From: Mycoplasma buteonis
GTDB lineage: Bacteria; Bacillota_I; Bacilli_A; Mycoplasmatales; Metamycoplasmataceae
Direction of reading: 5' to 3'
DNA: 64,000 nt
Assembly (NCBI RefSeq): GCF_000733865.1
Contig: NZ_JPOK01000004.1
Coordinates: 62,001 to 126,000, forward strand
In this document: positions 20,368-31,134 of the stretch, in pieces
Layout: the number at the start of each line of letters is the position of its first letter
How positions within the stretch are numbered: the first letter of the stretch is position 1
Made by a program: the position numbers and the translations under genes
Notes under the pieces: generated by a model
The model's database searches: none
What the model was told of the DNA's origin: nothing
Seen by the model: only the letters and a program-made list of their open reading frames with translations

Positions 20368-21099
20368 ATGGCAGGACATTCACACGCAGCCAATATTATG
20401 CACCGTAAAGGAGCACAAGATGCAGCAAGAGGAAAAGTTTTTCAAAAACTTTCTAAAGAAATTTATGTTGCAGCTCAAAAAGGAACAGATCCAGAAACAA
20501 ACCCAGCTTTAAAATTAGCTATTTCAAAAGCTAAATCAAAAAATATGCCAAAAGATAATATTGAAAGAGCAATTGCAAAAGCTAAAGGTGATAAAAATGG
20601 AAGTTCATTTATCGAAACAATTTTTAATGCCACAGTTACTGGAGGTGCTAGCTTTATCGTAGTAACTCTTTCAGATAACATTAATAGAGTTACATCAAAT
20701 GTACAATCATACTTTAGAAAACAAAATGCAACACTTGGTAAAACTAACCAAATCCCTTTTGCTTTTGATAAAATGGGAATTATCGAAATTGAAAAAGATT
20801 TAGTTTCTGAAGATGACTTAATGATGGTAGCACTTGAAAACGGTGCTGAAAATATCGAAACAGAAGAAGAATCATTTGTAGTTCTTAGTTTACCTGAAAA
20901 CTTCTCAGGTTTAAAATCAGCTATCGAATCAAACTTAGGCATTGATAATTTTATTCAATGTGAAGTAACTTACATACCTAATATGTATGTTGAATACGAT
21001 CAAGAAAAAGAAAATAAATTATTAGAATTTGCTGAAAAATTAAAAGACGATGATGATATTCAAGATGTATATCATAACATCGATATTAAATACAATTAA
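20368..21099 (+). CDS. YebC/PmpR family protein
   Basis: The 243-residue member starts MAGHSHAANIMHRKGAQDA, as the family does. YebC proteins were first described as DNA-binding regulators, and later work on YebC and mitochondrial TACO1 ties them to translation, notably of difficult peptide stretches. Either role would be cytosolic. ATG 20368 is chosen over upstream in-frame codons because TAGGAGGATTATT ends just before it and the family begins there. The next gene starts 17 bases after the stop. Confidence 0.93.
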   Translation: MAGHSHAANIMHRKGAQDAARGKVFQKLSKEIYVAAQKGTDPETNPALKLAISKAKSKNMPKDNIERAIAKAKGDKNGSSFIETIFNATVTGGASFIVVTLSDNINRVTSNVQSYFRKQNATLGKTNQIPFAFDKMGIIEIEKDLVSEDDLMMVALENGAENIETEEESFVVLSLPENFSGLKSAIESNLGIDNFIQCEVTYIPNMYVEYDQEKENKLLEFAEKLKDDDDIQDVYHNIDIKYN

Positions 21100-21116
21100 A
21101 AACGAAAGATAAGAAA

Positions 21117-22229
21117 ATGGGTAAATTTTTATCTGATTTAGCTCAGTCATTAGAATACTATACAGATACTAATACAGCTAAGTTTTTATTAGTTTTAATC
21201 TTTTTATTGCTGCTTTTAATTATTCCAGTTGCAATTTCAGCTTTATTTCCAATTATTAAAAAATCTTTAAACCACCGTACAAAAGTATATTTATATGCTT
21301 TTTCAACTGGATTTTTTATCATTTTAGCTACTTTCGGATTTCTTCGTGAAGCTCTTGAGCAAACCTCAATTGGTTCCTCTCAAAATGGTTTTACTGCAGA
21401 AAAAACATATTTATATAATATATTAGTTGTTTTTTGTGGTTTACTGGGTGGATTAGCTTTTTCATTTACTTTAAAATTCGTTATTTCTTACCGAATTAAT
21501 AAAAAACTTATGAAAAACAAAAAACTTAGCATTTTTGTTCATGATCATAGTTTAGAAGCAGGACATCATCACGTACACCAACACCCTGATCATATTTTTA
21601 CTAACGAAGACTCAGTAGAACTGGCTGAAGATGCTTTAACTGAAAAAATTAGTGGTAAGCTCAAAATTATAGCTTTAGCACTTTTATTAACACACAGAAT
21701 TCCTGAAGGATTTTTAATTGGTTACAACTTAAGTTTATTTTTTGTTAACCAAAGTCAATCACAATTAACTACTTTATCACTAGCATACTTTATTTCGCTA
21801 GTTTTACACATGATTCCAGAAGAACTAGTCTTTTATTATCGTTTAAGAGAAGCTGGTTATGGTCCTTGAGCTGCTCTTGGAGTTTCAACTTTAATGGACT
21901 TTTTATTCTTACCATTTATGCTTATAGGTATTTATGCTGGACATGAAATTGGTTCTAATTTATACGCACAAGGTGCTATGATGGCAATTATCGCTGGTAT
22001 ATTCCTCTTTACTTCACTTGTTGAATTTTTCCCAGAATTTTATCATGTTAACATGGAGAAAAAGAGTTGATTTATCACAATTGTTTGCTTATTTGTTGGT
22101 GTAAGTTTTGCGGTGTTAGTTCTATCATTTCATACGCACAGTCATCCACAAAGTCCAGCAGCAAGCGATATCTTGCTTAGTCCAATTAAGACAATTAAAG
22201 ATACTGTTAGTTATTTATCTACATTTTAG
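21117..22229 (+). CDS. ZIP family metal transporter
   Basis: ZIP proteins import zinc, iron or manganese. The 370 residues have about eight TM segments. TM4 carries the metal site HRIPEG (in LLLTHRIPEGFLIGYN) and TM5 HMIPEE (in SLVLHMIPEELVFYY), the two hallmark motifs. The cytosolic loop after TM3 is histidine-rich (HDHSLEAGHHHVHQHPDH), as is usual for metal sensing or delivery in this family. A second small His patch (FHTHSHP) lies near the end. Two TGA codons are Trp. The metal cannot be decided from sequence. It follows yebC by 17 bases and ends in a terminator. Confidence 0.92.
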
Positions 22230-22257
22230 TTGATCATCGATCAACTTTTTTCTTTTT
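22229..22257 (+). terminator. Terminator after the ZIP transporter gene
   Basis: GTTGATC / GATCAAC stem (22229-22235 with 22239-22245) and T-run. The stem begins within the stop codon. Confidence 0.85.
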
Positions 22258-22325
22258 CTTAGTAAACCACAATAAAATAAGTTGTAATTAGATATAATTA
22301 AAAATATAAATTTAGAAAGGTTCAA

Positions 22326-24338
22326 ATGAAAAAAAATCAAAAAATTTGAATTTTTAGTGCATCAATTACTTTATCATTTTTTATTTTAGTAGCCTTAATT
22401 GTCGCTCTAATTAAAAGTGATAAAAATTATTGAACTTCCATTTTTTTCTCACTTGGAATTTTGCTAATTTTAGTGTTTACCACTATCTTACTGTACTTTG
22501 CAATTCATAGTTTTGCTAAATCTCGAGAATTAATTAAAGGTTCTTTTAATGGTTTTATTGAAGAAATTATGTCAAATAACAATATTGGAATTATTATTTA
22601 CGATATTGATCAAAAAATTATCTGATCAAGTAATTTTATAATTAGTAAGTTTAATCGTGATTTTATAGGACAAAAAATTAATGATTTGTTTAATCGTGTC
22701 CACTTAAATTTAGATCAAAATTGAAATATTACCGAAACAAAACTAGAATTTAAAGATAACGGAAATTATTATGAAGCCCAGTTTTGACCTACTTCAAATA
22801 CTATTGTAATTAGAGATATTTCCAGTGAATATCTTTTTAAAGTGGAAACTTGAGAGCAACAACCAGTAATTGGAGAATTAGAAATTGATAATTTTCAACT
22901 TTTTCAATCCATTTTATCTGAGGAGCAACTTTTCACCATTAGTAAAGTGGTTATTGACGTAATGAATGAATATATGGAAAAATATAATTTAGTATATCGT
23001 CAATATACAAATGGAAAATTTGTTATTTTTACAAATGAAGTTTCATTAAATCAAATGCGTAAAGATGGTTTTCGTGATTTAATGAATATTAACAGCAGAA
23101 TTAAAGAAAACAATATTAGTAAACTATCTTTAAGTATTGGATTTGCACACGGATGGTCTTCATTAAAAGAAAAAATCGAACAAGCTAAAAAAGCATTAGT
23201 TCAAGCTCAAAGCCGTGGTGGTGATCAAGTTACTATTTTTTCAAATCATGAAGTACCTTCTTACTATGGTTCAAACTCAGAAATTTTAGTTAATAATAGT
23301 AAAACAAAAATTAATCAAATTGCATTACAATTTGAAAAAACCTTGTTAAAACCAAACATTGATAAGGTGATTGTGTACGGACATCAATTTGCAGATTTAG
23401 ATGCTTTAGGTTCTGCTCTTGCAATTTGTGAAATAGCTAAGAATTTTGGTAAAAAAGTTTATATTGGGAATTTTACTTTTGATTCAACAGCCGAAAAAGC
23501 TTTAAAGGACTTAGTGCCTAAAAACAAAAGTGTTTTTGCGAACTTATTTATTAAAAATGATGCAACACTAACTAAAATGACTGATGAGAATACAATTGTT
23601 GTTTTAGTAGATAACTCAGACCCATTTAGAACCGACAATAAAGATGCTTTAATTAATGCTGATCGCGAAAATATTTTTGTTTTCGATCATCATAGAATCA
23701 CTAAACCAGTTGATTACTGTCCACAAATTAACGTTTATATCGAAACTAGTGCAAGTAGTGCTTGTGAAATTGTGACAGAAATTATTACCTTCTTTAAAAA
23801 ACAAATTGACTTGTCACAAGTAGCAGCACAACTACTTTTAAGTGGTATATATTTAGATACAAATCAATTTACTAAGTCTGTAACACCAAGAAGTTTTCAA
23901 GCAGCAGCTTGATTAGAATCTAAAGGAGCTAATGCAGTACTTAGTTCAGAAATGCTGAAAGTTGATGAAGAATCTTCGAAAGAAGTACAAGAAATTTTAA
24001 AAAATGCAATTGAAATCAGAAAAGGATATTTCTTAGCTTACACTGAAAAAGAATGCAGCAATGATTTAATTTCAATTGCAGCAAATGATTTATTAAAAGT
24101 GCGTGGTAGAGTTGCTAGTTTTGTAGTAGCAAAATTAAAAGGTACGAAATTATATAAATTAAGTGCTCGTGGGATTGAAACAAATGTACAAATTATTTGT
24201 GAAGCTGTTGGAGGTGGAGGACATTTTGGTACCGCTGCAGCCACTAGCGACGAAGATTTAGAAACTTTTGTAGATAATATTAGACACGCAATAACAACAG
24301 CAGGGAGACAAACAGATTATGAAAGTAATACTTATTAA
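22326..24338 (+). CDS. gdpP: Cyclic-di-AMP phosphodiesterase, GdpP type
   Basis: The membrane-bound enzyme hydrolyses c-di-AMP and so opposes cdaM in this window. The 670 residues are in the family order: two TM segments (about 8-30 and 40-62), a PAS-like domain (about 85-170), a degenerate GGDEF-like domain (about 175-310), then DHH and DHHA1 domains. Catalytic motifs visible are GHQFADLDALGSALA, VLVDNSD, FDHHR and the DHHA1 stretch VGGGGHFGTAAA. Seven or so TGA codons are Trp. ATG 22326 has AAAGG upstream and a TATAAT near 22296. The last 20 bases overlap rplI. Confidence 0.95.
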
Positions 24339-24777
24339 AGATTGTAAAGATGGAAAAGCTAATACAGTAATTGAAGTATCAAACGGATACGGAAGTAACT
24401 ATTTAGTTAAAAATGGTTTTGGAGTTCCTTATAATCCACAAACCGCTAAAATGTTAGAAAAAAAATTAGATAAACTTGCAGCAGATGAACGTGAAAAACG
24501 TTCAGAAATGCTTGAATTAAAAGAAAAATTAGAACAGTTAAGATTAAAATTTGAACTTACAGCTAATGTTGATGCCAATAAAAATTTAAACGTTCATGGC
24601 TCAATTTCTACTAAAGATGTTGATAAAAAATTAAAAGACTTAGGATATAGTGTAAGTAAACACGCTTTATCAAAAATTCACTTAATTTCAGAAGGATTGC
24701 ACGAAGTGGAAGCAGTTTTATACAAAGATATAGTAGCTAAAATTCACATCGAGCTCAAAATTCATGTCAAAAAATAA
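24319..24777 (+). CDS. rplI: 50S ribosomal protein L9
   Basis: L9 binds 23S rRNA and helps keep the reading frame. The 152 residues start MKVILIKDCKDGKANTVIEV and keep the family's NGYGSNYLVKNGFG, a long connecting helix (about 50-80) and a C-terminal domain. It overlaps gdpP by 20 bases and dnaB by 14. The order gdpP-rplI-dnaB is conserved widely in low-GC Gram-positives, which supports all three calls. Confidence 0.97.
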   Translation: MKVILIKDCKDGKANTVIEVSNGYGSNYLVKNGFGVPYNPQTAKMLEKKLDKLAADEREKRSEMLELKEKLEQLRLKFELTANVDANKNLNVHGSISTKDVDKKLKDLGYSVSKHALSKIHLISEGLHEVEAVLYKDIVAKIHIELKIHVKK

Positions 24778-26290
24778 TTTACTTAAAAAAAACACAGACA
24801 ATTTTAAAAATGTCAAAATAAATCCAGATACCGCTTTTTTCGATTTAAACTTAGAAAAACGTATTTTATCAACTATGCTCGCTTTTGCAGACAAACAAGC
24901 TATGGGAATCAGTTATTTAAAGCCAGAGCTCTTTTTTGACCAAAAGTGTCGTGAAATGTTTAATTTATTTGTTGAATGAAAAAGTAATAAAAGTTCTGAA
25001 ATTACTTGATTTGACTACAATAATATTTTTCAAGTAATAAATGAAGATTTAGAATCTCCAGAAAGAAAATATAAAAAAATTGATATTGCTTTTTTAAACG
25101 AAATTGCTGTTATTTTATTTAACGAAGAAAACTTTGTCGAAGATTTAGAAACCCTTAAAGAAAAGGCTAACTTAAGAAATTTAGAAGCAATTTTTAATTA
25201 TTATTCTTCAGAAATGCAAAAAATTAAATTTGATAAAAAATTCAAAGAAATTTTAGGTGATTTTGAAGAATATATTGTTATAAATAACAATAATACAATT
25301 GAAGGTGGACAATTTAAAACAATTAACGATGTATCACAAGAACTTCAACAAACAATAAATAATATTTTAGCAAATAAACATGACTTAGATGAGCTTAAAA
25401 CAGATTTTGAAGCAATTGATCGCTACGTCCAAGGGTTTAAACCAGGACAGTTTATAATCTTAGCTGCCAGACCCGGAGTTGGTAAAACAGCTTTGGCATT
25501 AAATATCGCAAATAACGTAGCATTGCAACACACTAAAATTAAAGTAGATCAACTTTCAGAAGCAGAAAAAAGCAAGCATAGAGCAAAAAATGTCGCTTTC
25601 ATTTCACTTGAAATGCCAGTGAAAGAGTTAATTTCACGTGTAATTTCATCAACAGTTCAATTACCTCTAAATTACATTCAAAATCCTAAAAGATTAGTTG
25701 AAAATCAAATTAATATAAACAAATTTCAATATTTTTTCGAAAGTAAATTAGAAGAGATGAATATTTATTTTGATGATACTGCAACAAGTAAAATTAGCGA
25801 TATGATTTGAAAAATTAAAAATTTACACAAACAATTAAATGGAAATTTAGATTTAATTGTAATTGATTACTTACAATTAATTAGTGCTTCAGATGTAAAC
25901 GGGAATCGTCAAAATGAAGTTTCAGTGATTTCTCGTTCACTTAAAACTTTAGCACTTGAATTAAAAGTTCCAATTTTAGCTTTATCACAACTTTCACGGA
26001 GCGTTGAAAATCGTGAAGACAAAAGACCACAAATTCATGACTTACGTGAAAGTGGAGCAATAGAACAAGATGCAGATATAGTTATTTTATTACATCGTGA
26101 TATGACAACTAACCTCAAAAACGATGAAGAAACAAACTCAAAAAATCATTTTAACGAGCAAATGAGCGGTAGTAAAACAATTGTCTCAGTTGCTAAAAAC
26201 CGTAATGGTCAAATAGGAAGTGGTGAATTTATTTATTTAGGTTCAACAGTTACCTTTTTTGACCGTAACAAAAATAAAGGAGCTTTCTAA
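24764..26290 (+). CDS. dnaB: Replicative DNA helicase DnaB
   Basis: This hexameric helicase unwinds DNA at the fork. The 508 residues have the N-terminal helical domain ([16 protein letters not shown]), a linker, and the RecA-like motor with Walker [13 protein letters not shown] (about residue 235), Walker [13 protein letters not shown], and [30 protein letters not shown] as separate conserved pieces. About 35 residues longer than E. coli DnaB, with a charged insert after Walker A. Three TGA codons are Trp. No ribosome-binding site is visible before ATG 24764; the 14-base overlap with rplI suggests coupling. Confidence 0.96.
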
Positions 26291-26342
26291 TGGATGGTTA
26301 TTCCAGTTGTTTAATAATTCTAAGTTGCTTTAAGGAGTATTT

Positions 26343-27557
26343 ATGTCTTTAGAGCTACAAATTATTTTATCAATTGTACTAGTATTTCTCTTTTTACTTA
26401 GTAGCATTTATAGTGGTAGCGAAACCGCTTATTCAACAATTTCGGCTGCTAAGCTGCACGAAATGGTGCAACAAAACAAAAAATTTGCTAGTTTAATAAA
26501 CAAACAGTCAAAACGTTATAACCAAATTTTAAGTACTATCTTAATTGGTAATAACTTGGTAAACGTAGCTAGTGCGTCACTGATGACTTTTATTTTATCT
26601 AAAGTAATGTCAAGTGATGAAACTGCAGCAATTATTTCTACCGCAGTTATAACACCTTTACTTGTTCTTTTTGGTGAAATAATGCCTAAGTTACTAGCAA
26701 AATCATATCCAGAAAGATTTTTACAACTTTTTGCAATTTTTATTGAACTTAATTTTTGAATTTTTTACATTTTAACTTATCCAATTTCAAAGTTAAGTAA
26801 AAAAGTTTACGAAACTAATAGTGAACAAGACTTAAAAAACTTTATTAAAATTGCACAAGATGAAGGTGTCTTGCAAACAGGTGAATCAATTTTAGCTCAA
26901 AACGCTTTGGATTTAGATTCAACTAAAGTCTTATCACACTACGTACGTTTAAAAGATGTTCAAACTGTTGATTTTAAAGCTTCAGTTACAGAAGCTTTAG
27001 AAATTTTTAAAGAAACAAATTATTCTCGTTTACCAGTAGCTAAAGATGGTCAATTGCTTGGTATTGTCCTAATTAAAGATATTTTTCATGTTAATAAAGA
27101 CGAAAGAGTGATTGACTTTTTAAAAAGTGTTCCTAATATTTCAGCTAACTCAATTTTATCAAGTGCACTTGAAAAATTGCGTGCAGCTAGAGCGCAAATG
27201 GGATTTGTAGTTGAAAATAATAGTTCAACAGAAGCTATTGGAATTATTACTATTGAAGATATTATCGAAGAAATTATTGGTGAAATTTACGATGAATTCG
27301 ATGATGATGAAGAAATTTATGAAATTTCTTTAGAAAAATCACACGTTCAATCTAACGTTAATATTTGAGATGTATTTAAACAATTAGAAATTGATACTGA
27401 TTTACTTACTGATCAAGAATCCAAAATGACACTACGTGAATGATTATTAAGTAAAACAAATAAAACTAGATTAACCAAAAACACTCGTTATACCTTAGAA
27501 AACCAAGCACATTTAAAGTTATTGAAATTGTGAAAAACGCAAAACACAGTGCAATAA
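26343..27557 (+). CDS. CNNM/HlyC-CorC family membrane protein with CBS domains
   Basis: The 404-residue protein has an N-terminal CNNM (DUF21) domain with about four TM segments (residues 5-25, 70-95, 100-115, 135-155), including YSGSETAYSTISAAKLHEM and GEIMPKLLAKSYPERF. Two CBS domains follow (TNYSRLPVAKDGQLLGIV and GIITIEDIIEEIIGEIYDE). Family members are proposed Mg2+ or Na+/divalent-ion exporters with nucleotide-sensing CBS pairs. The usual C-terminal CorC domain is short or altered. Five TGA codons are Trp. It starts after AAGGAG, 52 bases downstream of dnaB. Given mgtE in the same window, magnesium balance is a reasonable guess. Confidence 0.88.
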
Positions 27558-27575
27558 TCGAAATACACAAATTAT

Positions 27576-27596
27576 AGGTGCTTTTGCACCTTTTTT
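27576..27596 (+). terminator. Terminator after the CNNM-like gene
   Basis: AGGTGC / GCACCT stem (27576-27581 with 27586-27591), TTTT loop and T-run. Confidence 0.8.
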
Positions 27597-27626
27597 ATAT
27601 CTAATTAGTAAAAAACAAATTTAATG

Positions 27627-27632
27627 TATAAT
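27627..27632 (+). promoter_or_regulatory. degV promoter giving a leaderless or near-leaderless mRNA
   Basis: TGTATAAT with TATAAT ending 9 bases before ATG 27642. No ribosome-binding sequence lies between (TAAAAAGTT), so the transcript should begin at or within a few bases of the start codon. Confidence 0.65.
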
Positions 27633-27641
27633 TAAAAAGTT

Positions 27642-28481
27642 ATGAAAAAACTCGGAATAGTTATTGATTCTTTCTCAGGAATTACTGAAAAAGAAGCTCA
27701 CGATTTAGGATTTTATTTCCTTCCTTTACAAGTACAAATTGATAATCAAATTTATCAAGATGGAGTTGCTGATCATATTGAAATTTTAGAAAAATTATCT
27801 AAATCAAACAATTTTTTAAGTAGTTTACCTAAAATACAATTAATTGAAAGTACAATCGAAAAAGCAGCTAAAGAATGTGAGAATGTAATTGTATTAACAA
27901 TTCATGACCAACTTAGCTCTACGACTAGATTTGCAAGAAATTTTGCAGCTAGTTTTGCAAATATTCATGTAGTTTCAAATCATTTTTCAGGTTATCAATT
28001 TATTAATGTAGCACTTTATGCTGAAAAATTAATTAACAAAGGGCATTCAATTGAAGAAATTATTCAAAAAATTGAAAACATTAATTCTCTATCACACACT
28101 TTACTTGTCCCTAAAACTTTAGACTACATGATTAAAGGTGGTCGGCTTACTGGAATTAAAAAGTTTTTAATGACAAAAATCACTATGATACCTATACTTT
28201 CATTTGATTTAGAAGGTAAGGTAGTACCAATTGCTTTAAAACGCACAATTAAAGGTGCTATTAGCAAATGTGTTGCTAAAGCAGTTGAGTTAGCTAAAGA
28301 ATTGCCAAAACCAGAGATTAATTGAATGCATGGTATTGACCAGGAAATTAATGACTTTGTTCTACATGAAATACAAGAAAATAACGCTAGCTTTACACAT
28401 GAACAAAATACTTCATCAGTAGTAGCGATTCACACAGGTCCAGAGGCTTTTAGCATTACAATCATGCCACAGTTAAATTAA
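27642..28481 (+). CDS. DegV family fatty-acid-binding protein
   Basis: DegV proteins bind fatty acids and, as FakB, present them to the FakA kinase for phospholipid synthesis from host fatty acids. The 279 residues show MKKLGIVIDSFSG (N-terminal D-S-x-x-G), TIHDQLSSTTRFARNFA with the SSTT patch, and GRLTGIKKFLMT. One TGA is Trp. The downstream gene starts 2 bases after its stop. pgsA nearby uses the same lipid supply. The fatty-acid role is from the family. Confidence 0.93.
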
Positions 28482-28482
28482 C

Positions 28483-28752
28483 ATGAAAAAGAAAAACAAA
28501 CAAATCAAAACAGTTGAATATGAAATAAATGAAAACATTAATGAATTTTTAAAACACGATAGAGTTACTCAAATTCAAGAACAAATCATTCAAGATATTA
28601 TTGAAATTGATTCACAAGAAATTGATGAACAAAAAATTAAAGAATTAAAAAAATATCGCAGAACATATATTGCTGCGATTAGTATTATTGTTTTAATTTT
28701 TTTAGTTTTTATTTTATTAGTTATTTTTTATTTCGTTTCTACTTTTGCTTAA
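28483..28752 (+). CDS. Small tail-anchored membrane protein, unknown function
   Basis: The 89-residue protein has a charged N-terminal part (residues 1-62, rich in Lys, Glu, Ile and likely helical) and a single C-terminal TM segment (AAISIIVLIFLVFILLVIFYF). ATG 28483 is 2 bases after the degV stop, so it is co-translated with degV. Its stop overlaps the stop of the converging gene by 4 bases. No family is recognised. Confidence 0.7.
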   Translation: MKKKNKQIKTVEYEINENINEFLKHDRVTQIQEQIIQDIIEIDSQEIDEQKIKELKKYRRTYIAAISIIVLIFLVFILLVIFYFVSTFA

Positions 28753-29537
28753 ATAAAAGTGAGTAAACTTACAAAAAAAGAACTAGAGACAAATGCCAAA
28801 ACTGTATGTAACATAAAGACTAGATTTTCAATAAATCTAGTTTTTTTATGCACTAATGACATAATAAAGGATGCTAGTGAAACATAAATATTTGTTGGAA
28901 AATTAAATTCTTTAAACAAATACCTTGCACTTAGTAATAAGGAAATTGTGGCAACACCATTTAATGAAATCCGAGCTAATCCTGTTAATCATAAACCACT
29001 AGCACTGACAAAGCGATTAATTATATATGTTGCTAACGTGAAGATAAAAATTAAAAACAACCCAACAAGAAATTCCTTTTTTCTTAAAATATCTACGTGT
29101 TTAAAATCATTGCTTAACTTTAATTTTCTACGTAAAAAACTTCAAAATAAACAGCTAAAAACAATTGCTAGTAAATGAATTAAAAATAAATATACTAAAT
29201 TGATTCAAAATCAATTATTTGTGTTTAAGTTAGAGTGATCAAAAATCAGACTAAATAAAAATAAAAGATTACCCATCGGATTAATTAACGGTACAGCTGT
29301 AGTAGGTATTTCATCTAAAGTGTTACTAATTAAAAGTAAAAGGTATAAAACAGAAAAACCAATAATTCCTGAGAAAAACATGCTACTTCCATAAAAAATA
29401 CCATAAACAAATTTATGCTTAAGGTATTTTTTAGCGTAGTATGTTGAAGTAAATGACATAATAATCAAAAATGATAGAGCACAAAACTCAGCAATTCCGA
29501 TTTGTCATAAAAAACTATGTGATAAAAAAGCAAGCAT
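28749..29537 (-). CDS. Multi-pass membrane protein downstream of pgsA, unknown function
   Basis: The 262 residues form about six or seven TM segments, starting MLAFLSHSFLWQIGIAEFCA. ATG 29537-29535 shares one base with the pgsA stop (TAATG), so it is coupled to phosphatidylglycerol synthesis. I read it through three TGA codons as Trp. The last hydrophobic part ends SSFFVSLLTFI. It shares its last 4 bases with the converging small gene. No family is recognised; its coupling to pgsA hints at a membrane-lipid role. Confidence 0.75.
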
Positions 29538-30178
29538 TATTTATTAAAGAAAATATAAGGCTTGATAGCCATAAAATATTGATATCCTGAAAATAGTGAA
29601 AACCCAAGTGCAATAATTATTGGTAATCCAAAAACGTATTTAAGCAGATAATTTCATAAACGTAATTCAGATGGTAAAGGATGATTAAATAAAGTAAATT
29701 TTAAAATAACTCAAACAAAAAGAGAAATACCAATTCCAATTGAAAGTAAAAGAGTTTTTATTTTACCAAATTTATTAGCTTGTACATCAATGTTATGTTT
29801 TGACATAACATTTCTAAAACCAGCTACTGCTAAATCACGAATAATAAATAAAACTACTACTCAAAAAGGAATTGCACTAATTACAGCAAGAAAAACTAGT
29901 AAAACATTAGTAATAACTTTATCAGCAATAGGGTCTCAAAGTTTTCCAAATTCACTTACTTGATTGTTTTTTCTAGCTAAGTATCCATCTAGAAAATCGG
30001 TTATCATTGCCACAATAAAAATAATAAAAATCAAAATACCCATAGCACCTATAAAATATTGATTATTAAAAAAACGGCTTAGAATTAATGACATTAAAAA
30101 TAGCAATGGAATAATTAAAACTAATCGAAAAATAGTTAATAAATTAGGAAGATTAACTTTGTTTGTTAAGTTTTTCAT
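29537..30178 (-). CDS. pgsA: CDP-diacylglycerol--glycerol-3-phosphate 3-phosphatidyltransferase
   Basis: PgsA makes phosphatidylglycerol phosphate in the membrane. The 213 residues carry the CDP-alcohol phosphotransferase signature D-G-x2-A-R-x8-G-x3-D-x3-D, seen as TDFLDGYLARKNNQ followed by SEFGKLWDPIADK, and start with the family's NLPNLLTIFRLVLIIPL. The start ATG 30178 was chosen over upstream in-frame codons because the family begins there. It overlaps the previous gene by 26 bases and is followed by a TAATG junction. Four TGA codons are Trp. Confidence 0.95.
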
Positions 30179-30779
30179 AATATTCCTTTCTGATTTCTTC
30201 AGCAAGTTCATCTTGATTACGTAAATCGAAATAATCTTTTTCTTGATAACTTTTTGCCGCTTCAATTGCTTGTGCAATTGCAGTATCAAAATATTCACGA
30301 TCTAACGGTAACTTTTTGTCTCATAAATTACTGTTAGTATCTTTTAACTCAAAAACTGTACGCACAAAAGCCATATGTTCTTCTGTGTCTTGAAAACATG
30401 CTTGAAAACGATCGCTTTTAATCTCATCTTCAATTAATTTTCTTGCAGTAGTATTTAAATCTGACATTTTAAATTTACCAATACTTGGTTGAAATTTTTC
30501 TTGTTCAGTTGAATTAATTTCTAATAATTCTCTAAGTTTACAGCTAAGTTCATATCAGTAAATTACAGTATTTTTTCTTAATTCATGTGTTGCTTGTGCA
30601 ATTTTTTTCTTTTCAATTCTTTCTTTTACTCAAGAGAAAATGAAAAAGAAAACAATAATTAAAACTAAAATAATAAGGACTATTCATAAAATTAAGTTTT
30701 GTCCAGAAAAAGCACCTTGTGTATCTGAATTAGTACTATTAGCTGCTTCTTCTAATAAATTTTCTAATTGAAAAATCAT
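30153..30779 (-). CDS. Membrane-anchored protein upstream of pgsA, unknown function
   Basis: The 208 residues have a single TM near the N-terminus (LILWIVLIILVLIIVFFFIF, about 29-48) and then a mostly helical cytosolic part with charged residues (ERIEKKKIAQATHELRKN, ending EEIRKEYYEKLNKQS). ATG 30779 has AGGAGTATT upstream, which overlaps the previous gene's end. The tail overlaps pgsA by 26 bases. It belongs to the operon running from the 81-residue protein, cdaM and mgtE to pgsA. No family is recognised. Confidence 0.7.
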
Positions 30780-30786
30780 AATACTC

Positions 30787-31122
30787 CTATTTTTTGACAG
30801 TTAATTTTCATTTGGGATCTTTTTGTACAATAAATTGTTCAATTAACATTTCCATTTCAGCTTCGGTAAGCTGTTCACCACGATTAAGCAAAGTAAATAG
30901 ATATTGACTATATGAAGGATAATCAATTCTTGGTTTAGGAGTGACAATTTGGTATGACACTCTTCCACCATCACTTAAAGGTTCATCAAATGAAATTTCT
31001 GTATCTTTAACCAAGTCTTTTAACATTTGGTTAATTTCTTTTACTTTTTGTTTGTAGTCTAAAAGTTCTTCAGCAAGCAGTTTAATTTGCTCGATATTTG
31101 CACTAATAATTTCTTTTTCCAT
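30787..31122 (-). CDS. Hypothetical protein, 111 aa
   Basis: This small soluble protein begins MEKEIISANIEQIKLLAEEL with a predicted helical coiled coil to about residue 45 and then mixed structure (DGGRVSYQIVTPKPRIDYP). ATG 31122 is chosen because GAGGAGA lies immediately upstream; a TTG 12 bases further up is less likely. It sits between mgtE and the anchored protein in the same operon. Function unknown. Confidence 0.65.
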
Positions 31123-31134
31123 ATCTCTCCTCAA

